Positions 23,511 to 35,150 of a stretch of DNA of 64,000 bases are shown one piece after another. The notes below the pieces were generated by a model. It searched no databases. It had not been told where the DNA came from and saw only the letters and a program-made list of their open reading frames with translations. The translations under genes were made by a program, and so were the position numbers. The DNA is from Mallotus nudiflorus (lineage: Eukaryota; Streptophyta; Magnoliopsida; Malpighiales; Euphorbiaceae), in the NCBI GenBank assembly GCA_947683625.1, contig CANTUR010000003.1, forward strand, positions 248,001 to 312,000, read 5' to 3'. Position 1 is the first letter of the stretch. Every line of letters starts with the position of its first letter.

Positions 23511-23670
23511 ATTTTAAGTTTATGCCTAGTGTTGTACGACAACACAATCATTCATCGTGAACTGAGGATTGCTTGCAAACAAAAGCCTCAAGGAGCACAT
23601 GTAAGTACCCAAACTTTTATTCTTAAAAAATTATGCGTTTATTTGTTTTATCATAATTTGTTAAGCAAAC

Positions 23671-23689
23671 AAAGACAAAGGGGGGCAAC
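23671..23689 (+). other. TAT-1 polypurine tract
   Basis: AAGACAAAGGGGGGCAAC just before the LTR start TGTAAACACCC. The same tract (inverted) is at 41,346-41,362 in TAT-2. It would prime plus-strand synthesis. Confidence 0.85.
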
Positions 23690-24873
23690 TGTAAACACCC
23701 AATTTTAGGATAATAAAGTATGGATGCGACAAAGGACTCCAATGATGAAAAAGTTATAAGTAGGTCTTCAACACTTGAAGTTTAGAACCTCAAAAGTTTG
23801 AATGCATTTTCAAAAATAGTTTAATTATTTTTTAAGAACCTAATTATAATATTTTTTAGGACTTAATTGAAAATTTTAAATTCTTTTAGGAGTCCTTTTA
23901 TAATTAAAAGTTTAAAAAAAAAGAGGATCTGAATTCTATAATTCTGATTAAAAATACACAATTCCAGTTAGAATTATATGTTTTTCATTTATTTTGTTTG
24001 TATTTTTACAAGAAATAAAAATATGTTTCCTAAATTTTGATTGGCTAAAAATTTTCTTAAATTTATTTTTGGGATTTATCTAAACTTTTAGGAAATAAAA
24101 TCCTTTTAAAACTGAAACTCTTAAGTACATGAATGAGTTAGAGTTTTTTAGGTTTTTTCTATAAAAACTTAGCTAGACCTCACTTTTTAGGGAGCTCAAT
24201 GGCTCTCTCAGCTCTCTCCCTTTTTTTCCTGTATATTTTTTAAAGGCTTGTCCTTTTGTTCCTAAGCAGTACACAAAAAGATTTTTGTATGACTTATTTA
24301 CTTTTAAGCAAGAGCAATAGACCTTTGAAAGAAGGATAACAAAGTTTTGAAGACCTACTTAACATATAACGATGATTTTTACTTAATTAAAATTGAATAA
24401 GAATTAGGCTCATTAGTCTTTAGACTCACTTGTAAATTAAAACATATAGATTTAGCCCATTTAATTAAAATCAATGTAGATTAGACTAACTTAGGGATTA
24501 TAAATGAGTGCATTATTTACGCGTATTTTTCATGACTAGTTTGCCTAGAATTGATTGTTTTAAAGTATGGTTTATATAAAATTGCATGTAAATAAAGGAT
24601 AAGATAGTAATTCATAAAGTAATTCTAAAAGAACATAAGACTAAAAGAAGTTAGGATTCCATATTTAGAATCTCCTGGTTGTGGTGCCTGCTTTCTTTTA
24701 GAGAATCGAGTACCACCAATTTTTAATTTGTCCTAGTTATTACCCTATGTGGTGACTCATCATCTCCATGCTATGTCTTTGTGATAGTTGTTAGTGTGTT
24801 CTTTAGAGCCCTGAGTTCAAATAGTGTTGCGATTGCTAAGATCTTAGGCACGTGCCAAATCCCGCCATTTACA
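23690..24873 (+). repeat. TAT-1 3' LTR
   Basis: Starts TGTAAACACCC and ends GCCATTTACA. About 950 bp present in the 5' LTR (15,160-16,110) are missing here at about 24,380. The rest aligns well with it and with the other TAT LTRs. Confidence 0.9.
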
Positions 24874-26001
24874 CATGGGTTTTCTAAACATTCTAGAAGA
24901 GTGAAAGGAGCATTAAAGGATGATTTCCTTAAATCAAAGAAGAAGACTGGCACATGGCCGTGTGCCTCAACACGCATGGCTATATGCCTTATTGACAGCA
25001 TTTTAAATTTTGAATTTAAAGAGCTAATTTCAGGGGATTTGATGGAGATTTGAAAGGAAATGAATCAAAAGGCTAAAGGCTAGGGTTTTATATGTGTGTA
25101 GCCTCTAGAAACAAGGGAGGATGTCATTTTTCTAGTTTTACACTACAATTTGCTTTTGATCATTTTTTCAGAGAAACCACAAAAGACTTATGTTTATTCA
25201 TGTTGGTTAGGAGATTTGAGCGTAAGGATTGAAGAACAATAAGTCTTTTATTAGAAAGGGGGTTTCTCTAAATGTTTATTATTGTTCATTTCTATTTTGG
25301 ATTAATAATGATGTTTATTTTCTTCTATTATTCTTATTTATCTCTTGTTATTAACATGAGTAGCTAAGTTCTTTGTTAGGGTTCTTATTTTGATTTAACT
25401 AAGTGAATATTGCAATTAAACCTAAGCCATTAATCTCATTCCATTGGTTGTTGTTGAACTTAATGTCTTTATAAGATTGATCACCCTGTAATTGAATATA
25501 CATAATGAAACGTGATTGAGAGATATGTTTCATTGGATATAAATAATAATCTATTAGATGCTTTCTTAATTGAGAGACATTAACGAAACTATATTGATTA
25601 AGGATTGGAGCTTTAAACCAAGTTAAACAACACTTAGTAAGTTAGAGCTATAAATTTAAGATATTAATCTACTTAGTTAATTGTGGGTATGTTTGAGAGG
25701 AAAACCCAAGATTCCTTATATGCCTTCAACTTGGATTAAAGTTAGGTATGGTTTAGGTACTAATTGATATTAAGAAATAGTTGAATTGATAATAAGAATC
25801 CTAGCTCTTTAGATTGATTGTTAATTAATTTAGATTTCTTTTATTTAATCTTAGTTAATTTCAAAACACCATTTTTCATTGTTTAAACAAATAAAGCTCA
25901 ATTAGTATTACAATACTCAATTTTCTCTATAGGATCGATATTTAATTATCACTTGTACAATTTTGTATACTTGCAGATTACTTATTAACTTGTTTACATC
26001 A

Positions 26002-26075
26002 TTGTTGAGGATTGCTAAAATTGATATTATTGAGAATTTTATGTTGTTTAATTTAGATTTTCTTTTAGTGATTGT
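26002..26075 (+). other. Athila leader with damaged primer site
   Basis: After the LTR end CATCA the sequence reads TTGTTGAGGATTGCTAAAATTG. An Athila primer site is usually TTGGCGCCGTTGCCGGGGA (tRNA-Asp type). The sequence fits that site with about 11 central bases deleted, followed by the usual leader. The assignment is by resemblance. Confidence 0.45.
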
Positions 26076-26398
26076 TTATGTGGGCCCCTTGATTAGTTAG
26101 ACAAAAGACAAATGCATGACTATGCTAGAATAAGTTGATAAAGAGTTATAAATATAAATAAATAGTTATTAATGTCAGTCTACTTAGGATTAAAAAATAA
26201 TATGATTGAACTATATAAGGATGACATAAACCATACATTATGTTCAACTAAGAAATTGCATGATAGAAGGACTGTAATACATATTGTGGATTAGGTTATG
26301 TCAGATTATCAGCCTTTACATAACTTGAGTAGTCATAATATTTTGCTTAAGGCCACTTATGACTTGTGGGCTAAAGTGGGAATTTTAAGCCTAATTCT

Positions 26399-27280
26399 AG
26401 AATTTGGGCATTAAGATTTATAGAGATAGATCCAAAAGGCTTACTGGCCTAAGTCAGAGCAATTACATTGATAAGGTATTGAACAGGTTCAATATGCAAA
26501 ATTCTGAAAGAGGATTCTTGCCAATGTCCTATGGCATTAGTCTTAGTAAGACTCATTGTCCAATGACACAAGATGAGCGAGACTACATAAGTAAAATTCC
26601 ATATGCTTTTATTATTAGATATATTATGTATGCCATGATATGAACTCAACCAGATGTATCATATACCTTAAGCATAATAAGCAAATACCAATTAGGCCCA
26701 AGTGAAAGTCAATAATTAAGAACATCCTTAAGTACTTGAGAAGAACTAAGGATGCATTTTTTTTATATGGTGGGGAGGAAAATGAGCTAGTTGTAAATGG
26801 TTACACTAATGCTAACTTCCAATCTGATAAGGATGACTTTTGATCATAGTCAGGTTATTTATTTTATTTGAATAAAGGTGCAGTGAGTTAGAAAAGTTCG
26901 AAGTAAGACACCGTTGCCGATTTTACAATAGAAGCTAAGTACAAAGCTACTTCAGAGGCAACCAAGGAAGCTATTTGGATCAAAAAGTTCATAACTAGAT
27001 TGGGTGTTATTCCCAATATACTAGATCTAGTAAACTTGTATTATGATAACAATGGAGCCATTTTATAAGCTAAAGAACCCAAATCACATCAGTGATCTAA
27101 ACACATACTCAGGCATTGCCATCTCATTAGAGAAATCATTGAGAGAGGAGACATTAAGATATGCAAAGTACCAATAAATGACAATATTTCTGATCCACTA
27201 ACTAAACCTCTTCTATAGCCTAAGCATGAGAATCATACTAGGTCAATGGGTATGAGATACAATGTTGATTGGGCCTAGCA
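26399..27280 (+). pseudogene. Copia-2 RT C-terminus and RNase H
   Basis: Begins LGIKIYRDRSKRLTGLSQSN and runs through SKIPYAF...IMYAMI, TQPDVSYTLSIISKYQ, a TDASFQSD-like segment, then LYYDNNGAI, AKEPKSHQ.SKHI, HLIREIIERGDIKICKVP and ISDPLTKPL. These are the standard closing blocks of Ty1/copia polyproteins, RT first and RNase H last. Stops at 26,641, about 26,715, 27,067 and 27,218 and several frameshifts show decay. The polypurine tract AAGTGGGAGAT ends at 27,292. Confidence 0.9.
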
Positions 27281-27292
27281 CAAGTGGGAGAT

Positions 27293-28840
27293 TGTTAGTG
27301 ATATGTCCTAGGCCAATTATGTGATGGCCATACTTTGACTGTCAAATTTCCATTTTATTAACCAATAGGCATTTTTATTATTACTAGCTAATTCTAATAA
27401 GCTCTTTGAATAGTTAATTATAACTAAGATCATTATGTATATGATTTGATAGTAAAACTCTTAGGTGATACGTGAATTCTATTCTAAATTTTCTTTAGTC
27501 AATCATTGTTGTAGGAACAACAATGAATAAAGGCTAGCATGAGATTGATTGATGATTATGTTTTACTGATCATATATATGAGATATTGAGTTAAACTCAG
27601 AGGTACATATTTAGAGAAATGATGCACTGAATTGACCCACTATGAGAATACTACATGGATAATTATCATATGTAATTCTCATCATAGTAGTATTATTTGA
27701 GTCCTTTAACCTAAAATCACCATGGTTTCCTACATAATAAGTTTTGTATTTTGACACATCCCTACATCATCATTAACTAGATTGTAAAACAGGTTGTGAT
27801 TGGATATAAAATGAGTTATATAAGGAATGTGAGTGATTAAGATGGAATATATCCCTCAGTTATTTTAAGAAGATCTCTATAGGCTCCTTAATAAGTTAGA
27901 CTGAAAAGAAATGCATGTACATGCTAGAATGAGTTGATAAAGAGTTATCAATATCATATAAAGATTTGTTAGCATCAATATTGAGAAATAATATAGTTAA
28001 ACTATATAAGGATGACATAAACCATGCCTTATATTCAACCAAGATATTGCATGACAAAAGGGTTGCAATATACACTGTGGATTAGGTTATGTTGGATTAT
28101 CGACCTTCATATAACTTGGGTAGTCATAATGTCTTGCCAGAGGCCACTTATGACTTGTGGGATAAAATGAGAATTTTAGGCCCAATGCCAATGTTGTGTA
28201 AACTTATAGGGTAAGACCCTGTAGGTTTACACAATATTAGCATTGGGCCTAAAATCTCCATTTTAGCCTGTAAGTCATAAGTGGCCTCTAGTAAGACATT
28301 AATTTAAATTAAGATTTATCTAAATAAATTAGAAATAATTCTAATTTTGGAATTATAATTAAATTAGAAAAAGGAAGTCTAATCTTACCAAAACTTTTTT
28401 AGTAAGTGGTTTGGGAAACCCTAGATGGGATGTTTATATATACATCTCTTTCTTTAAGGTTACATAAGGCTATTATTCTCCTCCTACTTCATCTACTTAT
28501 TTTGTGAGAAGAAAACCACAAAGAGAGAAAATAAATGTGAGACTTCAAATGGTGATAGCATACCTATATTGCTTTGGGATGCCTTATTCATGTGGATACC
28601 AGTAAAGGGTATAGCTTTATTGGCAACTCTTGATTCGATAAAATCTATACGAAAAGCTCCAAGGAGGATGCTATCAGTGTGAACGCCCTCTCTTCCTTCT
28701 AACCTTCTTGCCTTGAAATCATTTTGGTGAGTTTTGGAATCTCTCTCTTAATCAATTTATTCAAATTACATGGATCCTGTGAGGGTTTCATGATTAAAAT
28801 TTTATTTTTCGCTACATGTATAAATTATGGAAACCCAACA
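27293..28840 (+). repeat. Copia-2 3' LTR (complete)
   Basis: Starts TGTTAGTGATATGTCC after the polypurine tract and ends AAACCCAACA. It is 1,548 bp, the best-preserved copia LTR here. It aligns with 4,495-6,087. The five bases after it are CTTAT. Confidence 0.92.
28128..28300. repeat. 85-bp imperfect palindrome in copia-2 LTR
   Basis: Arms 28,128-28,212 and 28,216-28,300 with a 3-nt loop. By my count 72 of 85 positions pair, and nearly all mismatches are transitions. The arms include AGAGGCCACTTATGACTT and ATTTTAGGCCCAATGC. The inverted half replaces what follows GTGAACCTATAGGGT in copia-1. Confidence 0.92.
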
Positions 28841-29077
28841 CTTATCAATGACTTTTCAATTACTTCTTCCTTGTTATCCTACACCAGACTTTCAATGATC
28901 TGCTCCTTGATGATTTCAAATCTTGGAACCTCTACTCCAGCTACTTCAACTAGTTCCACTGAACCAAGGTAGAATTTGTCCTTTCCCTCTTTAATAAAAC
29001 TTCCTTTTAGTGACTTTACTTTCTACAAGAACATCTCCTTACTGCTTGATTCTACTTCCTTGTAACCTAATCCTTTT

Positions 29078-29586
29078 TTATCAGTCTACCCTTTGAATTT
29101 TGGTAACTCTAACATCCCTTGTTGGTTTTTTCCCAGTCCTTTTCTTAGATGATACTACATCCTTTTTATCATCCTCGAGACCTTGGGGTTCATTTTTGTT
29201 CCATCAAAGATGCCAGCCACCTAAATAGTGGGTGTCACTATCTATTTCTGACTTTCAATATTGATGTTATAGACTTACTAACACTAGCACTTATAGTCAC
29301 AATTTCTCATTCATAAGGGAACTCAATCCTTTTCTTTTAGTCTACCCTTTGAATTCTAGTAACTCTGACAACCTTTGTTGGTTCTTTCCTAGTCCTTGTC
29401 TTAGATGATATTGCATCCTCTTTATCATCCTTGAGACCTTGGGGTTTATTTTTGTTTCATCAAAGATGTCAACTACCTGAATAGTGGGTGCCCTTATATG
29501 TTTCTAACTTTCAATATTAATGCCATAGACTTACTAACACCATCACTTATAGTTATAATTTCTCCTTTATAAGGGAACTTTATCTT
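29078..29586 (-). repeat. Tandem duplication, period about 256 bp, in TAT-3
   Basis: Both copies contain TCTACCCTTTGAATT (29,085 and 29,341), CTTTATCATCCT, CCTTGGGGTT and ATAAGGGAAC. They differ at roughly one base in eight. The duplicated segment is the region after the protease. Confidence 0.9.
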
Positions 29587-30450
29587 CTGATGCATAATTA
29601 AGGGCCCTCCTCATAGGGCATGGAACTTAGGTCTACTTAAGAGCTATGCAAAAGTGATAAGGATGTCTAAAATAGTGAATTTCATAGTCAATTCTACAAG
29701 TTCAATCTTTATAAGAGCTTTAAATGTTCCCTCAATGCTTCTTATGCTATCATTATAAGCTTTGATTACAATATTTGAGTTTGCCAGATTATCAACTTTC
29801 AACCCTTGATTAAGGAACATCTGTAATAAACACATATTAATGGTGGAGCCATATCCACCATTACATAGTTAGTCTTCTTCCTTCTCACTTCGGTTGGAAT
29901 AAATAAGGCTTTATTATGATCCCTTCCTTCTAATAGTAAACCCCTATATGAGAATGTTATCATACTATGCTTCTTTTTAGTAACCCTTGCTAGCATTGAC
30001 TCTAATGAAGCAACATTCTTAATATCCATTTTAGTTAAGGCCTTGACGAATGCTTTTTATGACAACTAAAATGCATTAATAATTTCCATATGCTCATATT
30101 TTCCTTTGCCTTTTTGAGTTGTTCCAAAATCAATTCATCTTTTGGTTCAACTTATGCTTTCTCTTCATTCTCTTTATCTCTTTCTACATTCTTTTTTATT
30201 TTCTTGTCAGTTATTTTGTAGTTCTTACCAGTTTTAGTGACATGATTTACTTCTAGATTAACATCTACCCACATATTATAGCCTTTAGTATCTTCCTCTC
30301 CAAAGTTGTACCAAATGTTAATAGTATCAATACTCTGATCTTTCTTATCATCCTTCCATATCTCAACTTTACATGTCTCCTTCTTGCTCAATAGTTCTTC
30401 ATCATCACCAAACTCATCACTCAGGCACGATTGACTTAAAGGGTATATGA
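29586..30450 (-). pseudogene. TAT-3 gag-protease linker and protease
   Basis: Minus-strand frames give VEIWKDDKKDQSIDTINIWYN (linker), then TFSYRGLLLEGRDHNKALFIP, KKTNYVMVDMAPPLIC and KAYNDSIRSIEGTFKALI...MKFTILDILITFA. This is the TAT protease, which would cut the polyprotein. In TAT-2 the catalytic motif reads VDDGSVIN; here it reads VDMAPPL, so the site is lost. Several frames are broken. Confidence 0.8.
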
Positions 30451-30649
30451 TAAAATGGTGGTTTAGTGTAAAACACCTTATAGCCTGAGGGTTTTCCTAA
30501 TAAATCATCAATCCCTCTTCATGGATGCTTAGGAGTTATGGGATTTTTTCTCCTCTCTGCATTCTTAAGGGCATTAAGAGATTTCTCAATGGGCTTCATA
30601 TTTAAATTTTTAAAGGAATTTAGCACTTCCTCTTTGCTAATTCTACAGC

Positions 30650-32224
30650 TGATCATCATTGTGGCTAGGGGAGGTACATTTATATAGTTTGCTTATGGAT
30701 TATTTTTGGTCCTTGGATTTGGGTTTTACTTTTCTAGGTCTATGAGGTTTTGGATTTCATGTTTAAGGTGGATATACTTATCTATAAAATGTCTAAGGGT
30801 GTGGTGGAATTTAAAGTGGTTATTTAGGTTATAGTTTGGGTTATTTTGGTTTGGTGGGTTTGGATTGGATAAAGGTTGAAATAAGCCCTTTTGAATTAAA
30901 CACTCGAGGACTTTTGATAAGGTTGGTTAAAGTTTAAGAATCTCCTTACCTGTTGTACTTCATGGATATATACAACTTTGCTAGTGTTTTCTTGTTAAGT
31001 TTCTCCAGTTTGGTAATTCTTCCTTTATGCACTTCATGTGGTATTTTTCTTCTCATTCTTAATCTCTTACACTTACAAATTGTCATCATACAGGTCTACT
31101 AACATTTTAGGATTCATCATTGGTAGTCTTTTAACCAAATTATGTGATACATTTCTCACAATCATCCTTACTTAATATTTCTCAGCTAGCTTATTCTTCA
31201 TTAGCCCTACCTTATTCATGAACCTTATTAAAAAATTTAAAAAAATTCATTCCCTTTTTAAGTTAACTTTAGGTCTCTCATAGAGATCTCTAGCTTGGTA
31301 TTATGCTCATACTACTTTAAAAAAGCAATGCATAGTTCTTTCCAATTAGCTTGGATAGATTTTTCCAGCCAATGATACCAATACATAGTTATACCTTCTA
31401 AAGACATCATAAATAGTCTTATAATAATTGAGAAAGAGGCTTTAGTAGTGCCCATGGCAGTTAAGTATTGGCTAAGATATACCTTGGGTTTTTAGTACTA
31501 TTGAATTTATGTAATTGGGGCATTTTAAATTTATGTGGTAGCTTATCTTCTTTAGTAAACATCAAATTGTCAAAGTAAAAGTTGTATCCTATACCTTATC
31601 CTCTTATCATTTCTTCTATCTTTGACATTTTTCTAGCTAATGCTTGTAACTATTTGAACTCAAGTTCTTGGACCAGCTCAATTGATTCTTTCTTTACTTT
31701 ATGTGTCATGTAACCCTCTACATCTTCAAACTTCATTTCCATAGTGGGCACAGTTCTAGTAGCATTTCAAGGTTAGCCTCCAACAACGACATTACCATTG
31801 TCAGTAGGAGTAGCAATAGATGGAATAACAATGACAGGTGGATTAGCAGGAGCAATAGGCATTGTTTCCACTATGGGGGAGTGGTATAAGTCTAGTTATA
31901 GCTTACGTTAGTTCATCTTAAACCATAGTTTTCAAGTCATTCATTAGTGCACTCTTGATATCATCTAAGGATTCCCTCTTATTATTCCATTTCTTCAACC
32001 GTAAAGCTAGTTGGGGTTAATGGTGTCTCCAGGTAGAGCGGATTAATGGGACACTTTTTCAAGCTGCGAATGATCTCTTTTACTATAAAATTAGGACTTG
32101 TAGTGATTCTTTCAAATTTGTCACCTCTCTGTCTCCAAACACAGGAAGACCTAGATGAATCTATAATGGCTGCAAAATAAGGTATTTGTATGATGGATGA
32201 GATGCATGTATGCATGTGATGCAA
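30650..32224 (-). pseudogene. TAT-3 gag
   Basis: The open N-terminal frame (32,224-31,982) reads IIDSSRSSCVWRQRGDKFERI and CPINPLYLE, matching the other two TAT gags. Further left, fragments such as LEGITMYWYHWLEKSIQA (about 31,390-31,340) and a proline/asparagine-rich tail (about 30,700-30,900) follow. Many stops. Structural protein of the particle in an intact element. Confidence 0.82.
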
Positions 32225-32920
32225 GTGTTATGCAAGGTTAAATAAAAAAGTCAAAAACATATACAAGATAAGTCCTCTTACCCTATAATTCAAAGGCGAG
32301 TTTCTTATCCTAGGATTTTTTTGTTTTAGCCTCAATATCAATAGGGGATATTAAGAACTTACATGTATGGAAAATCTCTTAAAGTAGTAAAAGTATAGAA
32401 GCAGCATTTCTAGATATAAAAATAAAGTCCAACCTTTCTTAGTCCATATGAGCTTTAAAGTATAGGCTTGGGCTTTTATAGATAAAAGTTACCATGAATA
32501 ACATACACAAGCAATTTGGGTAGTTCTAGGGGAAGTTACTAGGCCATTACATGAGTTAGGTCTGTAAAAGTTAAGATTTCCTTATCGAGGTGCTCCCCTT
32601 AAGGACTTGGGTTACATGCTAAGGTTAGGTGGGCCTAACATCTTTTTCTCACTTAAGAATAAGTGCCCTCTTAAGGACTTAAGTTAGAAACCATAGTTAG
32701 ATTGGCCCCGACACATGTTCTTGGATTAAATAAAGGCTAAGAGTGATAGTTAGTCAATTTATAGTCCCATAAAACTAGTAGAAACATAGGACTACAAACT
32801 AATGCCATCAAGTTATAGGGACATAATGCAAAAATGAATTTTAGAATAAAATAATAATTAATAATATAATTCCAAAGAATATAAGTAGAATCGGTATCTT
32901 TTATCCTAATGGAATCACCA
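32225..32920 (-). other. TAT-3 leader and primer binding site
   Basis: The primer site on the minus strand is TGGTGATTCCATTAGGAT (32,903-32,920). The leader has the same duplicated AAGTCC/CTTAAGG block (32,580-32,700) seen in TAT-1 and TAT-2. No gene. Confidence 0.75.
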
Positions 32921-33438
32921 TAGTCGACAATATGGTTTAGCGAGCATCCAAGTCTTTTACAACTACGACACTCTTTGAGTTCAAAACTCTAGGGCACACA
33001 CAACCATTATCATAAAGACATGGCATGGAGATGAGAAGTCTCTAACCAGGATAATAATTGGGACAACTTTTGAGTGGTGGTAACTTAATTTCCTAAAAGA
33101 GAGTTAGCACCATACTGAGAAAATCCTAGGTATGGAATATCAATTTCTTTTAGTCTCATGTTCTTTGGATTTGTCTTCTTAATTATTACTTTATCCTTTA
33201 TTTACATTCAAGTTTCATGTTAAACCCATTTAAGATAACATAAAAGGCACTAATTATAATGAAAATTATGTAAAACATTTACAAGGAAGTAAATAAATCC
33301 CTAAGATTAGTCTAACCTCCATTGATTTTAATTTAAATGGGCTAATTCTATATGTTTTAATTTACAAGTGAACCTAAAAGGTAATAAATCTAATTCCTAT
33401 TAATTTTAAGTTTAATGAGGCCAAGTCTATTTATTTTA
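32921..33438 (-). repeat. TAT-3 5' LTR, primer-site-proximal piece
   Basis: Aligns with the corresponding part of the TAT-2 LTR (39,275 onward), including the GTGTGTTCTCTAGAG-type block and the TTACCCTGG block, with more divergence. It ends at the MULE-1 boundary. The LTR continues at 36,592-36,754 and 58,334. Confidence 0.85.
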
Positions 33439-33767
33439 GGGCTTTTTACATAAATGCCCAAAAAATAGGTGCAATTAGCATCAAATGTCCCATGTTTTAA
33501 AAATATTACATGTGTATCCTATGTTTGTAAAAATTTACATGTTCACCACCATCGTTGTCTACTTTTTCTTCTTCTTCTTCATGTTGTCTACTTTTTTTTC
33601 AAAAATCCATTTCTTTTTCTTTGTCTTCATTGTGCATTCTTTTTTTTCTATTTCTTAAGCCATATCCTCCCTTCTCTCTGCTTCAAATTGATCATCTCCT
33701 TTAAGATCTTCAGCTCCTCAAATTGCTCTTTAATTCTCATTAGGCATGGAGGTCGAGAAAAGGAAGT

Positions 33768-33893
33768 ATGGTTATTAAAGGAGACGATTTGGGTGTTATT
33801 GGGATTATTTATGAGATTGGAAACTCTAACAAAACTACTATGGTTAATGAAATTTATAGAGATGATCAAGTTAGAAGTAAATTTAGCATTTAA
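33768..33893 (+). pseudogene. NB-ARC (NLR resistance gene) P-loop fragment
   Basis: The ATG-initiated frame contains GVIGIIYEIGNSNKTTMV followed by NEIYRDDQVRSKF. The spacing matches the NB-ARC P-loop (VIxIxGxGGxGKTTL) and the following helix. The glycine-rich loop is degraded (EIGNSN for GMGGSG), and a stop at 33,891 ends it. Only about 40 residues are present, so this is a captured fragment or a chance match. The KTT and xxIYxDDxV words favour the former. Confidence 0.5.
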
Positions 33894-34038
33894 TTTTTTG
33901 AATTCCGCTAAAGATTCTTTGTATGTAGTTAAAGCCTTAAGGTATGAATTTTACCTTTTTCTTTGTAAATTACTATGTTCTCAATGATGTTATTGTGCAG
34001 AGCACTTGTTTAGATTTCTATTATAATTTTTTTTGTAG

Positions 34039-34285
34039 CATGGTCATTACAGAACTTCATCCTAACCAAGCTAAGTAGGCTTTAGAGCAACTATGCTTGC
34101 CTGATGTTACTTCTCTATAAGTGAGGTTTAATACTAATGGATTTGTCTAAGCAAAAGCAAATGTTATTGCAATGGTTAAAAATGGAGTTATTGTAGAGAA
34201 GGGAAAGCATGAAACTTTGATCAAAATCAAAGATGGATTTTATGCTTCCTTAATTTCCCTTCATACAAGTGCCTCAACAGCATGA
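34039..34285 (+). pseudogene. ABCB transporter C-terminal fragment with a second gene fragment before it
   Basis: At 34,150-34,285 the frame reads ANVIAMVKNGVIVEKGKHET, then LIKIKDGFYASLISLHTSAST and a stop. This closely matches the C-terminal end of plant ABCB (P-glycoprotein) nucleotide-binding domains. Just upstream (34,040-34,119), after a TTTTTTTGTAG acceptor-like site, is MVITELHPNQAK.ALEQLCLPDVTSL, which loosely recalls a MOS14/transportin-SR-type importin; that identity is uncertain. The two appear fused, with in-frame stops at about 34,075, 34,118 and 34,148. Non-functional. Confidence 0.65.
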
Positions 34286-35150
34286 TAGTGTCCATCCTAA
34301 AACCAAACCAAACTATATGTAAATGCATTTTCTCTTATTATTTTTTTCCATTGAAATGAAGGAAAAATCAGTACTTCTATTCTATTCTCGCAAAATGATA
34401 ACATCATATCACATAAATGCCATGCAGTAAGTTTTCAAAAAGAGAAAAATCTTTGATTTATCTCCTTCTATCATGGAGTTCATATATGGTTTATTCAAGT
34501 TTATTGCCTATTATAAATTGGCAGTTAGGTGTAATGGTTCTTGCCCCTTTCTTCCTAGCAAAATATTATAGTTTTGTCAAACTTACTTGGCTATATATTC
34601 ACTTACCTTTTGTTCCCTCATTTCTCACCAATTGAACTTGGCATTATGGTTTTGATGTTTCCTTAAGAATTTTTTGCTTTATGGTAACTTGATGGATGCT
34701 TATGAGGTTGTTGAAAACCATTACTCAAAAATTGAATCTATTTGTAGAGCTTTTTCATTAAAAATATATTTGACTACCTTTGTCATTTTTATGTTATTGA
34801 ATGCTAAACACATTCACCAATTGGTGAACACAAGTGATTGAAAAAGATGTGTATTTCTATTAGCTTGACTTTATAAATTGATGATGGTGCTTTTTCTCAA
34901 TGAAAAGAGAAAATTTGATCATGAATGAGATTTCACCTGTTCTATATATGTGTTTATGTTCTTTTAATATAAGAATATTTTCTTTTCCAGATTAGTGCAA
35001 TAATAATTTAAATATTGGCTCCAAAATAAAATAAAAATAATTCATTGATATGGAAACCATCTAAATTATTGATTTTCTTTTATTGTTGTGTACTAATCTT
35101 CATGTATTCAAAAATAATTTTATAATTTAAATGTTCCCTATAATATTTTT
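34286..35150. other. MULE-1 interior without recognised gene
   Basis: The start may be the former 3' UTR of the ABCB fragment. A 72-codon hydrophobic frame at 34,417 has no recognisable motif. Otherwise AT-rich. Confidence 0.4.

Larger units (their letters stand above)
14686..24873 (+). mobile_element. TAT-1, a deleted TAT-lineage gypsy element nested in the Athila LTR
   Basis: Complete ends: 5' LTR 14,686-16,597, primer site at 16,599, gag at 17,345, polypurine tract at 23,671 and 3' LTR 23,690-24,873. CATGG occurs at 14,681-14,685 and 24,874-24,878, a perfect 5-bp target duplication. RT, RNase H and integrase are missing. Between gag and the 3' arrays lies about 3 kb of mostly unrecognised sequence, including an antisense remnant of the mobile-domain gene. 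This is a non-autonomous derivative of the family to which TAT-2 belongs. Confidence 0.93.
14494..26001 (+). mobile_element. Athila LTR split by TAT-1
   Basis: The LTR begins TGATGAGTGTGAGAAATGC after the polypurine tract and runs to 14,680. It resumes at 24,879 after TAT-1 and ends ...TTTACATCA at 26,001. The outer parts total about 1.3 kb. The resumed part holds GCACATGGCCGTGTGCC (about 24,950), a motif typical of many Athila LTRs. What follows resembles the start of an Athila internal region with a damaged primer site, so this LTR faces internal sequence on both sides. Confidence 0.75.
26076..28840 (+). mobile_element. Copia-2, a fragmentary Ty1/copia element
   Basis: A middle piece of a copia LTR (about 26,076-26,398) is joined directly to the end of RT (26,399), followed by RNase H, a polypurine tract and a complete 3' LTR (27,293-28,840). 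Gag, protease, integrase and most of RT are deleted. It belongs to the same family as copia-1 by LTR similarity. To its right the internal region of TAT-3 begins abruptly, so copia-2 probably inserted into TAT-3; its left end and target duplication are lost. Confidence 0.88.

Noticed and set aside
22482..23550. CRISPR-like regularly spaced repeats
   Set aside because: Repeats are degenerate, spacers are not unique, and the context is a plant retrotransposon; they are ordinary tandem repeats.
34417..34635. 72-codon hydrophobic plus-strand frame in MULE-1
   Set aside because: No recognisable motif and no splice or homology support; left as unannotated sequence.
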